NCBI GenBank assembly: GCA_019246375.1
Contig: JAFAQO010000042.1
Span: 1 to 6,635 of the forward strand
Direction of reading: 5' to 3'
Length of the DNA stretch: 6,635 nt
Source: Mycobacterium sp.
Lineage (GTDB): Bacteria; Actinomycetota; Actinomycetes; Mycobacteriales; Mycobacteriaceae
Both the position numbers and the translations under genes were made by a program. Of the stretch, positions 6,273 to 6,635 are shown piece by piece (positions within the stretch are counted from its first letter, which is position 1; each line of letters begins with the position of its first letter). The notes below the pieces were generated by a model, which made no database searches, had not been told where the DNA came from, and was given only the letters and a program-made list of their open reading frames with translations.

Positions 6273-6635
6273 CTATGCCGATACGTCGAACGAGTCGGCT
6301 GGGGCGGTGTGCTCGCTCCGCCAGACGGCGGACTGGCCGGACAGCAGCGGATGCGCGGGCTGTGGATGCTGCTGTTGCCGGTCGAACCTGTCCAAGCGGT
6401 GCATCGGTACCAGCCCTGTCAACAGGAACTGCGAGATTTGGCGGATGAGATTGCTTGCGGTGCGCCGTGTTTCCGCCCCGGTGGCGTAGCGGCGCGCGAT
6501 TGTCAGGAAGTCTTCGGGTTCGACGCCGGCGACATCACGGACATGAGTTGTCGGGCCACCGAATTCCCAGGTTCCCAATGGGTATTCGGGCAGATAGTGG
6601 CGCAAACTGGATTCGAAGAACAGGTCGACTCCGAG
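6273..6635 (-). CDS. Unrecognised protein, C-terminal 120 residues (5' end outside window)
   Basis: The minus-strand frame is open from the window edge to TAG at 6275-6273, giving 120 residues beginning LGVDLFFESSLRHYLPEYPL. I do not recognise the family. The first ~85 residues look like folded, mostly helical protein with aromatic and charged positions (TWEFGGPTTHVRDV, EPEDFLTIARRY, IRQISQFLLTGLVPMHRL). The last ~35 are a hydrophilic, Gln/His/Pro-rich tail (DRQQQHPQPAHP) typical of a disordered C-terminus. There is no clear membrane segment; QFLLTGLVP is short. GC content and frame resemble the neighbours, so it is probably a real gene. It runs 15 bases ahead of the methyltransferase gene on the same strand, suggesting an operon, and the two proteins may act on the same pathway. 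An in-frame TTG at 6605 could be mistaken for a start, but the frame continues upstream. Confidence 0.7.
   Translation of the reverse strand, partial: LGVDLFFESSLRHYLPEYPLGTWEFGGPTTHVRDVAGVEPEDFLTIARRYATGAETRRTASNLIRQISQFLLTGLVPMHRLDRFDRQQQHPQPAHPLLSGQSAVWRSEHTAPADSFDVSA

Noticed and set aside
1..6635. CRISPR arrays, tRNA/rRNA genes, insertion sequences or attachment sites
   Set aside because: No regularly spaced direct repeats, no cloverleaf-like sequence, no transposase and no flanking duplications were seen. The window is almost fully occupied by ordinary coding genes.

Overview
The window is GC-rich and looks like a chromosomal segment from a Mycobacterium. Five of its seven genes match, by my recall of the families, the Mycobacterium tuberculosis neighbourhood Rv3409c (choD), Rv3406, Rv3405c, Rv3401 and Rv3400, in the same relative order and orientation but read from the opposite strand. 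I cannot name the species. No search was run, so ortholog names rest on recognised motifs and gene order.

Layout from left to right. Positions 1-456 (+) hold the C-terminal end of a cholesterol-oxidase-type GMC flavoenzyme. It converges on a minus-strand TauD/AtsK-type Fe(II)/2-oxoglutarate dioxygenase (453-1370); one CTAG tetranucleotide supplies the stop codon of both genes. Next is an 89-base divergent regulatory region with two inverted repeats of consensus GTAGTC-N4-GACTAC. These flank and overlap the likely promoters of the dioxygenase and of the divergent TetR repressor (1460-2029, +). The repressor converges on a minus-strand GH65 glycoside phosphorylase (2049-4439), which is coupled through an ATGA overlap to a beta-phosphoglucomutase-like HAD enzyme (4436-5224, -). 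After a 220-base intergenic stretch with hairpins come a class I SAM methyltransferase (5445-6257, -) and, 15 bases upstream of it, the C-terminal end of an unrecognised protein (6273-6635, -) cut by the window edge.

Three functional units are visible. (1) The TetR/dioxygenase pair looks like a self-contained inducible switch: the repressor probably controls itself and the divergent oxygenase through paired operators. (2) The phosphorylase and phosphomutase form a catabolic pair: phosphorolysis of an alpha-glucodisaccharide such as maltose or trehalose would give beta-glucose 1-phosphate, which the mutase would convert to glucose 6-phosphate for glycolysis. (3) The methyltransferase and the unrecognised upstream protein look like an operon and are the least characterised part. 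I found no CRISPR array, tRNA, rRNA, insertion sequence or obvious mobile element. The best candidates for a second look are the dual-operator switch, the uncharacterised methyltransferase operon, and the compact arrangement compared with M. tuberculosis.
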